From NCBI RefSeq assembly GCF_900102495.1, contig NZ_FMVQ01000011.1, positions 39,799 through 103,798 of the forward strand: DNA of 64,000 bases, read 5' to 3'. The translations under genes were made by a program, and so were the position numbers. Origin of the DNA: Nitrosospira sp. Nl5. GTDB lineage: Bacteria; Pseudomonadota; Gammaproteobacteria; Burkholderiales; Nitrosomonadaceae. Each line of letters opens with the position of its first letter. The stretch's first letter is position 1. This document shows positions 1 through 9,854 of this stretch, one piece after another. The notes beneath the pieces were generated by a model. It saw nothing but the letters and a program-made list of their open reading frames with translations. It searched no databases and was not told where the DNA came from.

Positions 1-850
1 AAAAATCCCGGGTAAAGGCACGGTTGAAGTCGGTACTGACACCAAAATAATCCTTGCTAAACGGTCCCATGAACGGATTTTCATGGTACTGAAGCCGCCG
101 GTACAGCCAGGCATAAGGAAAGTCCTCGCCGGTATGTCCATAAACCGCATCCAGGATCACCGCCAGCCCGCGCTGGTGCGCCGCATCGACAAAACGCTGG
201 AAATCGTCGCGCCGTCCAAAACGTTCATCGACACCAAAATAACCCAGTGGCAGATAGCCCCAGTCGACCTCCAGTGATACGTTACTGACCGGCATTATCG
301 ACAGCGCATTCACACCGAGGTCGGCGAGATAATCAAGCCGGTCGATCGCGCCCTGCAGGCTGCCGCCGAATTCGGCGAGGTTCAGTTCATACAGGATCAG
401 ATCGTGTATCGCGGGCGTTTTCCAGCTCATCTCTTCGCCGCTCCAGGCATAAGGGATATAGCCGAGGGTGAAGGCGGAAAGTTTGCCGACAGCATATTCC
501 CGCGCGTAGGGATCGATGATCCAATCCAGGATATTCCCATCCCCGGTATGAAGTTCGAAACGGTAGACATGCCTTCCGGGCGATCCGAAATGCGAGGCCG
601 GCTGAAAATCACGAATCGTGTTGAAATCCACTTCCACCGACCAGATATCTCCGTAATCGGCATCGACCCCATGCCGCAACTCGAAACTCAGCGGCTGAAT
701 CGCCTGGATGAACTGGTCGCGCTCGTGGATGATTTTTAGGAACAACCGGTTCCCGTGAATGGCGGATATCCAAGGTAACAGGACACCGAAATCAACGATG
801 CCTGGTCTGGATTCGTGGGGACCGAGCTGATTCAGAGGAAGAGTTTTCAT
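1..850 (-). CDS. GH13 alpha-amylase/branching-enzyme-like protein (5' part)
   Basis: The reverse strand is open from an ATG at 850 to the left edge (283 codons), so the C-terminal part is missing. The translation has an N-terminal beta-sandwich-like part and then the start of a GH13 barrel: a WKTPAIHDLILYELN segment, a LADLGVNALSIMPV strand, and an AVILDAVYGHTG strand in the position of GH13 region I. Region I is normally DxxxNH; here the Asn position is Gly (DAVYGH), which is atypical. The layout resembles glycogen branching enzyme and maltooligosyltrehalose trehalohydrolase, so a role in alpha-glucan or trehalose metabolism is likely. The exact activity cannot be set because the catalytic Asp/Glu/Asp lie outside the window. 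No strong Shine-Dalgarno precedes the ATG. Confidence 0.75.
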   Translation of the reverse strand, partial: MKTLPLNQLGPHESRPGIVDFGVLLPWISAIHGNRLFLKIIHERDQFIQAIQPLSFELRHGVDADYGDIWSVEVDFNTIRDFQPASHFGSPGRHVYRFELHTGDGNILDWIIDPYAREYAVGKLSAFTLGYIPYAWSGEEMSWKTPAIHDLILYELNLAEFGGSLQGAIDRLDYLADLGVNALSIMPVSNVSLEVDWGYLPLGYFGVDERFGRRDDFQRFVDAAHQRGLAVILDAVYGHTGEDFPYAWLYRRLQYHENPFMGPFSKDYFGVSTDFNRAFTRDF

Positions 851-928
851 GACTGGGTATCCGATAATAGGTTAACTGCTTGGAAAATTCGCCAAGGGGA
901 TTATGAATCAGCCGGGTTCGCTGTTCCC

Positions 929-1279
929 CTATCCGCTTCGCTCGCCGCCCTTTGGTCCCCAGAATACAACCCATGTTCCGAAATCGATGGAGAAATTCTC
1001 GAACCGGTGTTCAACGCTGGCCGCGACAAAAAGGCAATCACCCGCCTTGAACGCATGGCGCTCTCCGTTAATCACAAGCTCACCTGTCCCATGGTGGATG
1101 AAATAGACTTCATCCTGTTCATGCGGCGTTTGCGGATCATGGCCGACAGGAGCGTAATACTCGACCGACATCGAGCCATGCGCGAGGGCAACGGCAAATC
1201 GCTCGCCCATTGGCCATTCCCCGGTGATAGGACCGGGGATACGGGAGAGTACTTCTTCGACGGTTGCTTTGGTTTTCAA
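929..1279 (-). CDS. small cupin-domain protein
   Basis: A 116-residue protein consisting of one cupin barrel. Motif 1 is recognisable around residues 48-70 (HEQDEVYFIHHGTGELVING) and motif 2 follows as a GDCLFVAASVEHRF segment, so the His/Glu/His metal ligands are present. Its substrate is unknown. The start codon is TTG; it is supported by an AGGAG Shine-Dalgarno six bases upstream and by the absence of another in-frame start before residue 24. It lies on the same strand as the amylase-like gene, 78 bases upstream of it, and could share its transcript. A longer open frame on the opposite strand over this region is its shadow. Confidence 0.7.
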   Translation of the reverse strand: MKTKATVEEVLSRIPGPITGEWPMGERFAVALAHGSMSVEYYAPVGHDPQTPHEQDEVYFIHHGTGELVINGERHAFKAGDCLFVAASVEHRFENFSIDFGTWVVFWGPKGGERSG

Positions 1280-1315
1280 TGGAGACTCCTAATAAGAATA
1301 AATTCCAGCAGTCTG

Positions 1316-1627
1316 CTAATCATCTGTAACAGGCTCATCTATGGGTCCGTCCGGTATTTCCGTGAATTGGCCTGAAAGCGTCGCAAAAAATTCACTGCGG
1401 GCCGTCAGGAACTTATAAAGAGGGAATGCCAGGATGCCAAAAAATGCTCCCAGAAGCAGGCCGGCAAACGGCGCGAGAAAGACAACCAGGAATGCCTTGG
1501 TAATACCGCCACTCTGAAAGGTGAACAATGCGTTGAAAGGAGAAAATAGCGTATTCGCGCAACAGAATGCCAATGAATTAAATTTTATGAAGGAAATAAA
1601 ATCAAGTTGTACGAGGTATTTGCTCAT
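1316..1627 (-). CDS. small membrane protein of unknown function
   Basis: A 103-residue protein. Residues 40-72 form a hydrophobic segment long enough for one membrane span or a hairpin (KAFLVVFLAPFAGLLLGAFF and onward), followed by an acidic C-terminus ending PIDEPVTDD. The start is well supported by an AGGAGG Shine-Dalgarno directly upstream of the ATG. I do not recognise the family. It is followed by the cupin gene on the same strand after 36 bases. It is probably a real gene because of the ribosome-binding site and the coherent hydrophobicity. Confidence 0.55.
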   Translation of the reverse strand: MSKYLVQLDFISFIKFNSLAFCCANTLFSPFNALFTFQSGGITKAFLVVFLAPFAGLLLGAFFGILAFPLYKFLTARSEFFATLSGQFTEIPDGPIDEPVTDD

Positions 1628-1743
1628 TTAACCTCCTGGCATTAATTGAGCGACCCCGCCGAGATCGGCCGCGTGAATTTGATTGTATGAAAACCACACT
1701 CCGCACGCAACGCTCAGGTAGCGTGCCTGAAACCTTTATCGGG

Positions 1744-1771
1744 TTGACGTTCGAGCGACCCATGCTAGACT
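1744..1771 (+). promoter_or_regulatory. candidate promoter of lon
   Basis: TTGACG at 1744-1749 and TAGACT at 1766-1771 are separated by 16 bases, a good sigma-70 match about 140 bases before lon. The spacer and -10 also contain CGACCCATG, which resembles the CCCAT core of sigma-32 (heat-shock) promoters. lon is heat-induced in other proteobacteria, so overlapping control is possible, but the sigma-32 -35 element is poor. Confidence 0.45.
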
Positions 1772-1910
1772 GATACAAGGACGTGGAATTTCTCTCCACC
1801 GATGTAATGTTTTCACGCCACCGTGATTGCAAAACGGTGCTTCGCCAGAGCGCGCGCAGAGCCCTGTCGATATGCGCCACTGATCCAGGAACTTTTTTAA
1901 GAGAGCCGCC

Positions 1911-4286
1911 ATGGAACAACCTGCCGTAATCAAATTCGAATTACCTCAGGACGTGATTGCGCTGGTACCCATGCGCAACGTCGTATTGTTTCCGCATGTA
2001 TTGATGCCCATCACGGTCGGTCGCGTAAAGTCGATTGCCGCTGTCGAGCATGCGCTCCAATCCAACGCGCCGGTGGGCATCGTACTGCAGAAAGACGCCG
2101 CCGTCGACGACCCGGGGTTTGATGCGCTTTGCCCTATCGGTACGGTGGCTAATGTCATGCGTCACCTTACCTCGGCCGAAGGGTTGCGCCACGCCGTGTG
2201 CCAGGGGATGGAGCGCTTTCGCATCGAGGAACTGATTGAGGGCTATCCCTTCCTGGCCGCTCGTGTCACCCGTATTGACGGGTCGGAACTGGTATCTACC
2301 GAGGCCGAGGCGCTTGCCATGAAACTGCGCGAACGCGCGGTTGAGATCCTGTCGTTGCTGCCGGGTGTTCCGGCGGAGCTTGCACACGCGCTGCAAGCTA
2401 CCCGCGCGCCCTCGCATTTGGCGGATATTACCGCCAGCCTGCTCGATACCGAGGTGAACGAGAAGCAGATGCTGCTTGAAACTGTGAGCACGGAGGAACG
2501 GCTGCGAAAGGTGCTGCAGATACTGTCGCGCCGAATAGAGGTGCTCAGACTGTCGCAGGAAATTGGTGAACGTACGAAGGAGCAACTGGAGGACCGCGAG
2601 CGCAAGTTTCTGTTGCGTGAGCAATTAAAGACGATCCAGAAGGAACTCGGTGAGAGCGACGGCAACGACCAGGAGATTGCGCAGTTGAGCGAGGCGATCG
2701 GCAACGCCGGCATGCCAGACGAAATCGAGGCGCAGGCCCGCAAGGAATTGCAGCGGCTGCAGCGCATGCCTGCGGCGTCGAGCGAATACGGGATGCTCCA
2801 TACTTATCTGGAGTGGATGACAGAGTTGCCTTGGCGACTGGCGCCTGACACACCTATTGACCTGAATGCCGCACGTCAGATTCTCGAAGCCGATCACTTC
2901 GGGCTTGAGCGTGTCAAACAGCGCATTGTCGAGTTCCTGGCGGTACAGAAGCTGAAACCCCAGGGCCGTGCGCCAATTCTATGTTTTGTCGGGCCGCCGG
3001 GCGTGGGCAAGACGTCTCTCGGCCAGAGCATCGCGCGCGCATTGCAACGGCCATTTGTCCGCGTGTCGTTGGGGGGCGTCCACGACGAAGCCGAAATGCG
3101 GGGCCATCGCCGCACTTATATCGGGGCGATGCCGGGAAACATCGTGCAGAGCCTGCGCAAGGCTAGCGTGCGCAACTGTGTCATGATGCTCGACGAGGTC
3201 GACAAAATGTCGGCCAGTCTCCATGGCGACCCATCAGCCGCGCTGCTGGAAGTGCTGGACCCGGAGCAGAATTCGACTTTTCGCGACAATTATCTGGGTG
3301 TGCCTTTCGACTTGAGCCGTGTCATTTTTATTGCGACAGCGAATGTGATCGATAACGTGCCACCCCCGGTGCGCGACCGTATGGAGATCATCGACTTGCC
3401 GGGCTACACGCAAGAAGAAAAGCTTCAGATTGCGCTGCGCTACCTAGTGAGCCGCCAACGTGAGGCTAACGGCCTGAAAGAAGAGCAGTGCGAAATAACG
3501 GTTGAGGCACTGAACGGCATCATTGCGAATTACACCCGCGAGGCGGGAGTGCGTCAGCTGGAACGCGAGATCGGGCGGGTAATGCGCCATTCGGCCATGC
3601 GCATTGCCGATGACGAATCCGCGCGGGTACACGTCGATGCCACGGATCTGGACACCATACTTGGTGCTGCGAAATTCGAGCATGAGATCGGGCTACGCAC
3701 CAGCCTGCCGGGGGTGGCCACCGGTTTGGCATGGACGCCTGTTGGTGGCGACATTCTTTTCATTGAAGCAACGCGCGTAAGCGGAAACGGACGACTGATT
3801 TTGACCGGGCAGCTAGGCGACGTAATGAAGGAGAGCGCACAGGCTGCTCTTACGCTGGTGAAGGCGCGCGCGGGCGACCTCAATATCCCGGCATCGACGT
3901 TCGATGGTATCGACGTGCATGTGCACGTACCGGCGGGTGCCATTCCAAAAGACGGTCCAAGCGCAGGACTTGCCATGTTCGTAGCGCTCGCTTCGCTTTT
4001 TACCGATCGGCCGGTACATCATGATGTGGCAATGACGGGTGAAATCAGTCTGCGTGGACTGGTATTACCGGTGGGAGGAATCAAGGAGAAAGTGCTTGCC
4101 GCACAACGCGCCGGTTTAAAAAGGGTGTTGCTGCCGGCGCGTAATCAGAAAGACCTGCGCGATGTACCCGAAGGGGCGCGAGCTGCATTACAATTTGTCT
4201 TGCTGGAAGCGGTGGATGACGCGATCGAGGCATCGTTGGGACAGCGGGGCATGGGCCGCCCCAGATCCGAGTTCAAACTCGTTTGA
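1911..4286 (+). CDS. lon: ATP-dependent Lon protease
   Basis: A 791-residue cytoplasmic AAA+ serine protease that degrades misfolded and short-lived regulatory proteins. Seen in order: the LAN substrate-binding domain beginning [19 protein letters not shown] (about 20-210); a coiled-coil middle region; the ATPase with Walker A GPPGVGKT (about 361-368) and Walker [10 protein letters not shown] (about 424-432); and the C-terminal protease domain with the catalytic dyad Ser684 in PKDGPSAG and Lys727 in GGIKEKVL. Length and motif spacing are normal for bacterial Lon. The ATG is preceded by AAGAGAG. It is a single gene, with no clpX or hupB neighbour. Convergent with the dioxygenase gene downstream. 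Confidence 0.97.
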   Translation: MEQPAVIKFELPQDVIALVPMRNVVLFPHVLMPITVGRVKSIAAVEHALQSNAPVGIVLQKDAAVDDPGFDALCPIGTVANVMRHLTSAEGLRHAVCQGMERFRIEELIEGYPFLAARVTRIDGSELVSTEAEALAMKLRERAVEILSLLPGVPAELAHALQATRAPSHLADITASLLDTEVNEKQMLLETVSTEERLRKVLQILSRRIEVLRLSQEIGERTKEQLEDRERKFLLREQLKTIQKELGESDGNDQEIAQLSEAIGNAGMPDEIEAQARKELQRLQRMPAASSEYGMLHTYLEWMTELPWRLAPDTPIDLNAARQILEADHFGLERVKQRIVEFLAVQKLKPQGRAPILCFVGPPGVGKTSLGQSIARALQRPFVRVSLGGVHDEAEMRGHRRTYIGAMPGNIVQSLRKASVRNCVMMLDEVDKMSASLHGDPSAALLEVLDPEQNSTFRDNYLGVPFDLSRVIFIATANVIDNVPPPVRDRMEIIDLPGYTQEEKLQIALRYLVSRQREANGLKEEQCEITVEALNGIIANYTREAGVRQLEREIGRVMRHSAMRIADDESARVHVDATDLDTILGAAKFEHEIGLRTSLPGVATGLAWTPVGGDILFIEATRVSGNGRLILTGQLGDVMKESAQAALTLVKARAGDLNIPASTFDGIDVHVHVPAGAIPKDGPSAGLAMFVALASLFTDRPVHHDVAMTGEISLRGLVLPVGGIKEKVLAAQRAGLKRVLLPARNQKDLRDVPEGARAALQFVLLEAVDDAIEASLGQRGMGRPRSEFKLV

Positions 4287-4339
4287 GTATGGGGAATGGC
4301 AGGAAATTGTTCCCTGACATCTTTTCCAGGTAGTCTCGT

Positions 4340-5041
4340 TCAGCCTAATTCAAGCCCGACATCGAACGTGCCGTCATAGCCCTGGTCTGTCTTGACGAGT
4401 GAGATCATTAACCGATTCCCCCCTTTCCGGAAAATGCTGTCCCCTTCATTTTTCGGTGCGCGTGGACCTCTGCTTGCATACGGCGGCTGTGTATAGACTT
4501 GATCCGTAATCGAGTCATTGAAGTAGATCTGCGACGTAAACTCAATCCCCCGCATATATCGGGGATCGGTACGGATCTTGAAATGGATATGAACAGTTCT
4601 CCCTGGATACCATCCGGGATAAATAGTGATAAACCGCACGCTGCCATTCGCATCCGTTATCTGATATCCGCGCAGAAATTTTTTTCCGAGCGTATTAAAA
4701 CCGCTATCCATAACGTCCGAATAGACTCCGTGCGCGTCACAATGCCAGACGTCCACATAAGCGCCAGGTAGCGGTTTGCAAACGGTTCCGCTGACGGTGT
4801 AAACGCGAAATTCGAGTGCGAGCGGCACTCCTTCTTTTATCGAACCGTCGGAGGGGTCGGACCGGATATCCGAGCGCTGCAGGCGCTCATCCACAAAATA
4901 GGGGCCTTCAGTCTGCTGGGGGGTGACGACGCACGAAAACATCCTTTGACCTACCTTCGCGCCGGAATCAGCATGGGAGTATCCAGTAAGCATATTTATT
5001 CCAGTTGCGCCGAGCACGGTGAGCATTTTGCGTCGATTCAT
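4340..5041 (-). CDS. exported intradiol ring-cleavage dioxygenase family protein
   Basis: A 233-residue protein of the protocatechuate 3,4-dioxygenase/intradiol family, which opens catechol rings between the two hydroxyls using Fe(III). Visible family features: a PQQTEGPYFVDE segment near the N-terminus, the DVWHCDAHGVYSDV strand carrying the first Tyr ligand, and YPGWYPGRTVHIHFKI carrying the second Tyr and the two His ligands. It begins MNRRKMLTVLGATG, a twin-arginine-like (Tat) signal, so the folded enzyme probably acts outside the cytoplasm. The ATG at 5041 is chosen over a TTG five codons upstream because GGAAAA lies just before it. No aromatic-degradation genes are nearby, so the substrate is unknown. 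Confidence 0.85.
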   Translation of the reverse strand: MNRRKMLTVLGATGINMLTGYSHADSGAKVGQRMFSCVVTPQQTEGPYFVDERLQRSDIRSDPSDGSIKEGVPLALEFRVYTVSGTVCKPLPGAYVDVWHCDAHGVYSDVMDSGFNTLGKKFLRGYQITDANGSVRFITIYPGWYPGRTVHIHFKIRTDPRYMRGIEFTSQIYFNDSITDQVYTQPPYASRGPRAPKNEGDSIFRKGGNRLMISLVKTDQGYDGTFDVGLELG

Positions 5042-5180
5042 AAGATTTTCCGGCAATAATCAGCATCCTGCTGTCTACTACGGGTTATACAGGGACGAGG
5101 CTGCCGACATTGTGCAAATCACTTGAGTTTGATGATACTCTCGCTCTCGAAGTTCCTGAAGTCGAAAATAATCCCTAACA

Positions 5181-5807
5181 CTATGAATCTGAGGTGCCAC
5201 CTGTTCCCGCACTGGAGCGACAGCTGGCTGAGAGTTTGCTCAACAAATTGTTTTTTACCGACGGCCACTCGTGCTGAAGTATTGAATAGACAACGGTATC
5301 GCGGATTGACCCATCGGGCATTCTTTGATGGCTGCGTAAAATCCCGTCTTGTTTTGCGCCCAGTCTTTCAATTGCGGTTCTAGACGCCTGATTAAAATAG
5401 TGTGTTCTGAACTCTACCGCAATAGCTTCTTTCTGCTCGAAGGCATGTTGCAGTAACAGCAATTTACTTTCGGTATTGACGCCTGTTTTACACACTGATT
5501 TTGCATACCAGGTATAACCAAGCATCGGCCTTTTATTTATCCCGTCAACGTTATAAAAACGTGTTGTGCCGACGATCCTGTTTGTATTGTTGAGCTCGAT
5601 GGCAAATGCAATATTTCCTTTTTCTGCATCTTCAATCGCACCGATCACGTAGTTTTCCATTTGGTCCGGCGACGGAACACTTGCAAACCAGAGTTTCCAA
5701 AACTCTCCGTCCATCACCGCGGCCTTTAAAGGGTCGATGTGATGAATCTGCAAAGGGACAAGCGCTACAAGTTCTCCCCGCAATTCTATCGATTCAAGCC
5801 AGCTCAT
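5181..5807 (-). CDS. GNAT-family N-acetyltransferase (RimJ/RimL-like)
   Basis: A 208-residue protein starting MSWLESIELRGELVALVPL, the usual opening of RimJ/RimL-type GNAT proteins. The central part (NIAFAIELNNTNRIVGTTRF, then LGYTWYAKSVCKTGVNTESK) matches beta strands 2-4 and the acetyl-CoA-binding region, and the RTAIERLGAKQDGILRSHQ helix near residue 140 is typical. It would transfer an acetyl group from acetyl-CoA to an amine of a protein or small molecule; the acceptor is not predictable. It shares its strand with ppa upstream but is separated by 179 bases. Confidence 0.8.
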   Translation of the reverse strand: MSWLESIELRGELVALVPLQIHHIDPLKAAVMDGEFWKLWFASVPSPDQMENYVIGAIEDAEKGNIAFAIELNNTNRIVGTTRFYNVDGINKRPMLGYTWYAKSVCKTGVNTESKLLLLQHAFEQKEAIAVEFRTHYFNQASRTAIERLGAKQDGILRSHQRMPDGSIRDTVVYSILQHEWPSVKNNLLSKLSASCRSSAGTGGTSDS

Positions 5808-5986
5808 TCCTTTGTTCCCGCCACAAACGTATTTTCGAGATCAATTAGCCTCCTTATACGGATTTAATATCTATCTTACCTGGTCCTTCAGTTGATTCTT
5901 TCGGCCCTCCAGGTTGCGAGGGCAGAGATGCTCTACAACCATCGTATACAAATTGCTTCATCCGGTTGAATGGGGAGTAACCTCTC

Positions 5987-6535
5987 TTAAAACATCGGTT
6001 TCTTCTTGGCCGAGTTATAACGTTTGACTCCGCCCATGATTTCAGCTTTGGCCTCCTTGACGCCAACCCAACCATTTATCTTGACCCATTTGCCTACTTC
6101 CAAATCCTTATAGTGAGCGAAGAAATGTGCGATCTGCGAGCGCACCAGTTCCGGCAGATCGTCGTAAGATTTCTTTTTTCGATAGAGGCCGCATAGCTTG
6201 TCAATCGGCACGGCTAATACCTTGGCGTCTTCACCGGCTTCATCAGTCATCCTTAACATGCCCAGCGGTCTGCAACGCACGACCACGCCGGAAATAAGCG
6301 GAACCGGCGAGATCACCAGCACATCCACCGGGTCTCCATCTTTCGACAGTGTGTGGGGGATATAACCGTAGTTACATGGGTAGTGCATCGACGTAGACAT
6401 GAAACGGTCCACAAACATCGCGCCGGTTTCCTTGTCCACTTCGTACTTGATGGGATCGGCGTTCATAGGTATTTCTATGATGACATTGAAATCATCAGGC
6501 AGGTCACGGCCAGAATTCACCCGGTCGAGATTCAT
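5987..6535 (-). CDS. ppa: inorganic pyrophosphatase
   Basis: A 182-residue family I soluble pyrophosphatase that hydrolyses pyrophosphate to two phosphates and so pulls nucleic-acid, protein and activated-intermediate synthesis forward. The signature DGDPVDVLV with its metal-binding Asp residues is present, as are [20 protein letters not shown] at the N-terminus and the [15 protein letters not shown] segment near the C-terminus. AGGAACGCAA precedes the ATG. In this cluster it would also clear pyrophosphate from adenylation reactions, as in any cell. Confidence 0.96.
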   Translation of the reverse strand: MNLDRVNSGRDLPDDFNVIIEIPMNADPIKYEVDKETGAMFVDRFMSTSMHYPCNYGYIPHTLSKDGDPVDVLVISPVPLISGVVVRCRPLGMLRMTDEAGEDAKVLAVPIDKLCGLYRKKKSYDDLPELVRSQIAHFFAHYKDLEVGKWVKINGWVGVKEAKAEIMGGVKRYNSAKKKPMF

Positions 6536-6618
6536 TTGCGTTCCTATTTCTGGTGGCTGAAAAACGGCTATTATAACTACTGCGAGTTGGGGGGATTAAC
6601 CAATTTCCAGCCTTGAGC

Positions 6619-7443
6619 ATGTTGCTTCATTTAACCATTATGGCTGCAATCGCCTATATCGGCTCGGTACTGATGATATTCTTTTCTCAGGCTAGCCTTA
6701 TCTACTATCCGGAAACCGGGCGAAATCCCATCTCCACGCCCGATTACGCTGGGCTTGCGTATGAGTCTGTGGAAATTTCCACCGCCGACGGCGAAAACCT
6801 GCATGGCTGGTTTGTGCCTGCGCCTTCCGCGAAAGGAACGGTGCTGTTCTTTCACGGTAACGCCGGTAACATTTCCCATCGCATGGAATATCTGCTGATG
6901 TTTCATCGGCTCGGTTACAGCACATTTATTTTTGATTATCGCGGCTACGGTCATAGCACCGGCTCGCCCTCGGAGTCAGGTACTTATCTCGATGCCCAGG
7001 CAGCATGGCGTTATCTTGCCGACGCAAGAAGTATCCCGCCCCCCCATATTTTGCTGTTTGGGGAGTCCCTTGGCGGAGCGGTGGCGGCATGGCTTGCGAT
7101 AAACGAAAAGCCTGGAGCGCTGGTATTGGCATCGGCATTCACCTCGGTACCGGACATGGCGGCAAAAATCTATCCCTTTCTGCCAGTGCGCCTGCTGTCC
7201 CGTTTCGACTACAACACACTTGAGTATTTGCAGTCCGTTACTTGCCCGGTATTTATCGCGCATAGTCCGCAGGATGAAATTGTGCCATTCGCGCATGGCC
7301 GAACGTTATATGAGGCAGCACCGGAGCCGAAACGGTTCCTGGAGTTGCAGGGTGGCCACAACAGCGGTTTCATTTTCATGCAGGAGGATTGGGTAAAGGC
7401 GCTGGGAGAATTTATGGACACGCACCTGGGCGCCTCGCGATAA
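6619..7443 (+). CDS. membrane-anchored alpha/beta hydrolase (ABHD13/YfhR-like)
   Basis: About 274 residues. A single hydrophobic segment at the N-terminus (LTIMAAIAYIGSVLMIFF) anchors the protein, followed by an alpha/beta hydrolase fold: oxyanion motif FFHGNAGN, nucleophile elbow LFGESLGG with the catalytic Ser, Asp in SPQDEIVPF and His in QGGHNSG. This is the layout of serine aminopeptidase S33/ABHD13-type hydrolases; the substrate is unknown. The ATG at 6619 is used, although a TTG two codons earlier is also in frame. The next gene, a glycerophosphodiesterase, starts 61 bases downstream on the same strand, which suggests a lipid-related pair. Confidence 0.85.
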   Translation: MLLHLTIMAAIAYIGSVLMIFFSQASLIYYPETGRNPISTPDYAGLAYESVEISTADGENLHGWFVPAPSAKGTVLFFHGNAGNISHRMEYLLMFHRLGYSTFIFDYRGYGHSTGSPSESGTYLDAQAAWRYLADARSIPPPHILLFGESLGGAVAAWLAINEKPGALVLASAFTSVPDMAAKIYPFLPVRLLSRFDYNTLEYLQSVTCPVFIAHSPQDEIVPFAHGRTLYEAAPEPKRFLELQGGHNSGFIFMQEDWVKALGEFMDTHLGASR

Positions 7444-7504
7444 TATGGATGCCGGAGATGCAATATCGGATGCAACAAGTTCGCCGAATGGTTGGGAATA
7501 AGTC

Positions 7505-8167
7505 ATGTTGGTAATAGCTCACCGTGGTTACCACGTCGCGGTTCCTGAAAATACCATGGCTGCCTTCGACGCCGCGGTGACGGTTGGTGTGAACGGTATT
7601 GAAACCGATGTGCGCATCAGCCGCGACGGCTTGCCGGTGCTGGTCCATGACCGTGTTATTGCATCCGGACAGGCGGTGGCAGATCTTACTCGGAGTGAAA
7701 TTCAGCAGGATGTCGGTCATGCGATACCGACTCTGGATGAAGCGCTGGAGCACTTTTCGGGTATTTTATGGAATATCGAAATCAAGACTGCGACGGCACT
7801 GCCCTCGGTAATAAGCGTCCTTGAAAGGCATCAAGCCAACCACCGCGTTGTGGTTACCTCTTTTCGCCACGATCTGGTTGCAGTCTGTGCATCCTCGCTT
7901 AAAGTCAACTGCGGCTTAGTGGTAGCCCATCGGCCGGGGACACTCAATTCCTTGCTGGCTGACTTTAACTGTAACGGCAATCCCAGGATCAACCATATTG
8001 TGTGGAATTATGATGTTTTGGATGACAGCCTGTTGAAACAGACGGCGATGGATGGCTTTCGCAATTTTGTTTATGGTCCGATGACGAAAGTCGAGCACGA
8101 CCATTGCAGGGAGTTGGGGGTGGACGGCGTGATTACCGACTATCCGCTTTTGGCACAGAACGCATAG
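7505..8167 (+). CDS. glycerophosphodiester phosphodiesterase
   Basis: A 220-residue cytoplasmic GDPD-family protein, with no signal peptide. It hydrolyses glycerophosphodiesters to glycerol-3-phosphate and an alcohol. Key family residues are visible: HRG at 6-8, PENTMAAF, the metal-binding GIETDVRISRDGLPVLVHD stretch, WNIEIK for the second metal ligand, and a C-terminal VDGVITDYP. The length fits the small UgpQ-type members. It follows the alpha/beta hydrolase gene closely. Confidence 0.9.
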   Translation: MLVIAHRGYHVAVPENTMAAFDAAVTVGVNGIETDVRISRDGLPVLVHDRVIASGQAVADLTRSEIQQDVGHAIPTLDEALEHFSGILWNIEIKTATALPSVISVLERHQANHRVVVTSFRHDLVAVCASSLKVNCGLVVAHRPGTLNSLLADFNCNGNPRINHIVWNYDVLDDSLLKQTAMDGFRNFVYGPMTKVEHDHCRELGVDGVITDYPLLAQNA

Positions 8168-8311
8168 CCTGTTCCGTATCGCATATTCCTGAACGAGCAG
8201 GCTTGTAAGGACAGAGAGCGTTTCGATCATGCTTGACGGAACAGATTGCGGTTAGAGCCCCCTCCGGGTCGCTGCAGACGTTTAGCGGCTGGCCATTGCA
8301 ACCCACCGTGC

Positions 8312-9778
8312 TTACTTCACAATCTTGAGAATCTGGCCAGAAACCGGTTCGCCGTTGGGATACTGCCCGTTGAGCAAGCGCAAGTAATTTTCCGCATTCT
8401 GTCCTAAAGGAGACGTCCTAGCGAGTCCGGCGTAACTCGTCCCCTTCGTTGCAGTGATGGTCCTGATTTCAAGCGCTCTGATGGATTTCTGCTCCGCATC
8501 GGTAAGCGGCCGGAAGCTGTTAATCGCACTGGTGATCACCGGTAGATGGCGATCGAATGCGTCGGGAGAGGTGCTGCCGCCAGCCAGCACATACGCCTTG
8601 TTGTCGTGGTAAATGACACCCGCCTTGAATGGCTTGCCATCCTGAGCGGTGGAGGTGACCATGGCGATGGGCAGCCCATTGCTGGTGGTGGATACAATTT
8701 CGCTGGAGAATTCGAGGCGAAAGCGTTGACGGGCGAGGTCAGCCGGGGAGTTTTCGGGGTTTCCGATAAGACTCAGCTGCATCATTCCATCCCCCTCGGG
8801 ACTTAGCGCCACCACTTTATCCGGTTGATTGCGTATTCGCCACCCGGGGGGAAACGACAAGGTAAAATCTAATTCCTTGTGTTGGAAGGTATTGCCTCGA
8901 ATAATTCCCTGGACCGCGCTGTCGCCGAAAGCCATGCCTTCAGTTTGCCGCAAGAATTCTGCCCGACGATCATCCATGATGGCACCCGGTACGATGTACT
9001 GCTTGGCTTCACCCACCACCTCCTGCAAGCGGGTGTCATTGTCGGGATGGGTGGCAAAAATGCCGTGATAGCGGCGCGGCTCGCGTCCTTCCTGCTTGGC
9101 GACTTCAATATCAAATAATTCCTGGTTTTTGAGCACGCCGATAACTCTGATCATTGCCTGCGGATCATAACCGCTACGCGCCAGGTATTCTGCCCCCAAA
9201 CGATCAGCCTCCAATTCGTGGCTGCGGCCATAGCCCGACAAGAGCGCATTATTGGCAAGCCCCATAAGACTTTGCGCGGCTTGCCCACCCAGCTGCGGGA
9301 CAAATACGCCTAAAAGCAGGGTGCCAATATTAGCGGCAGTCGAGGCGCTGTATTGCTGCACACTGTGGCGTGCTGTGACATGGGCGATTTCGTGCCCTAG
9401 CACAGCAGCAAGCTCTGCCTCGGAATTAAGATAAGCGAGAATACCACGCGTGACATAAATATAACCACCAGGTAGCGCAAACGCGTTAACCTGAGGACTG
9501 TCGACAACGGTAAAATGATAATCAAGCTTGGGGCGATGGCTCTTTTTTGCGAGTTTTTGCCCGATCTCATTGACATACTTTTGCAGGACAGGTAAATCGT
9601 CGTAAACAGCGTATGCTTTGCTTACCTCGGCGGCTACCTGCCGTCCCTTGCGCATTTCGTCGGCTTCCGACATGAGAGTGAAGTTCCGGTTGCCGGTAAC
9701 CGGGTTAACCGCGCAACCAGCGAATAGAAGCATGCCACCGAGCGCAAGGGTGAATCTAAGTGTGGATGCCGTCCTCAT
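8312..9778 (-). CDS. M48-family metalloprotease lipoprotein (LoiP/BepA-like) with C-terminal extension
   Basis: A 488-residue zinc protease. The N-terminus has a lipoprotein signal (GGMLLFAGC, lipidated Cys22), so it should sit on the periplasmic face of a membrane. The gluzincin motif HEIAH (about 128-132) and the downstream glutamate ligand in SHELEADRLG define the M48 domain. After about residue 270 there is a second domain (LDFTLSFPPGWRIRNQ onward) without TPR repeats, unlike E. coli BepA. The likely job is outer-membrane protein quality control. It lies downstream of rpmE on the same strand, separated by a strong terminator. Confidence 0.9.
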   Translation of the reverse strand: MRTASTLRFTLALGGMLLFAGCAVNPVTGNRNFTLMSEADEMRKGRQVAAEVSKAYAVYDDLPVLQKYVNEIGQKLAKKSHRPKLDYHFTVVDSPQVNAFALPGGYIYVTRGILAYLNSEAELAAVLGHEIAHVTARHSVQQYSASTAANIGTLLLGVFVPQLGGQAAQSLMGLANNALLSGYGRSHELEADRLGAEYLARSGYDPQAMIRVIGVLKNQELFDIEVAKQEGREPRRYHGIFATHPDNDTRLQEVVGEAKQYIVPGAIMDDRRAEFLRQTEGMAFGDSAVQGIIRGNTFQHKELDFTLSFPPGWRIRNQPDKVVALSPEGDGMMQLSLIGNPENSPADLARQRFRLEFSSEIVSTTSNGLPIAMVTSTAQDGKPFKAGVIYHDNKAYVLAGGSTSPDAFDRHLPVITSAINSFRPLTDAEQKSIRALEIRTITATKGTSYAGLARTSPLGQNAENYLRLLNGQYPNGEPVSGQILKIVK

Positions 9779-9795
9779 AACATGTCTTGACTGCT

Positions 9796-9824
9796 GAAAA
9801 TATAAAAGGCAGCTCGAAGCTGCC
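9796..9824 (-). terminator. intrinsic terminator of rpmE
   Basis: Read on the minus strand, GGCAGCT-TCG-AGCTGCC forms a perfect 7-bp stem with a 3-base loop, followed by TTTTATATTTT. It lies just after the rpmE stop and separates rpmE from the M48 gene. Confidence 0.85.
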
Positions 9825-9854
9825 CTTTGTCGTCGTTGATAACCTGTAAACGAT

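Noticed and set aside
815..1375. 186-codon plus-strand open frame
   Set aside because: It overlaps the cupin gene on the opposite strand, has no ribosome-binding site and no recognisable protein features.
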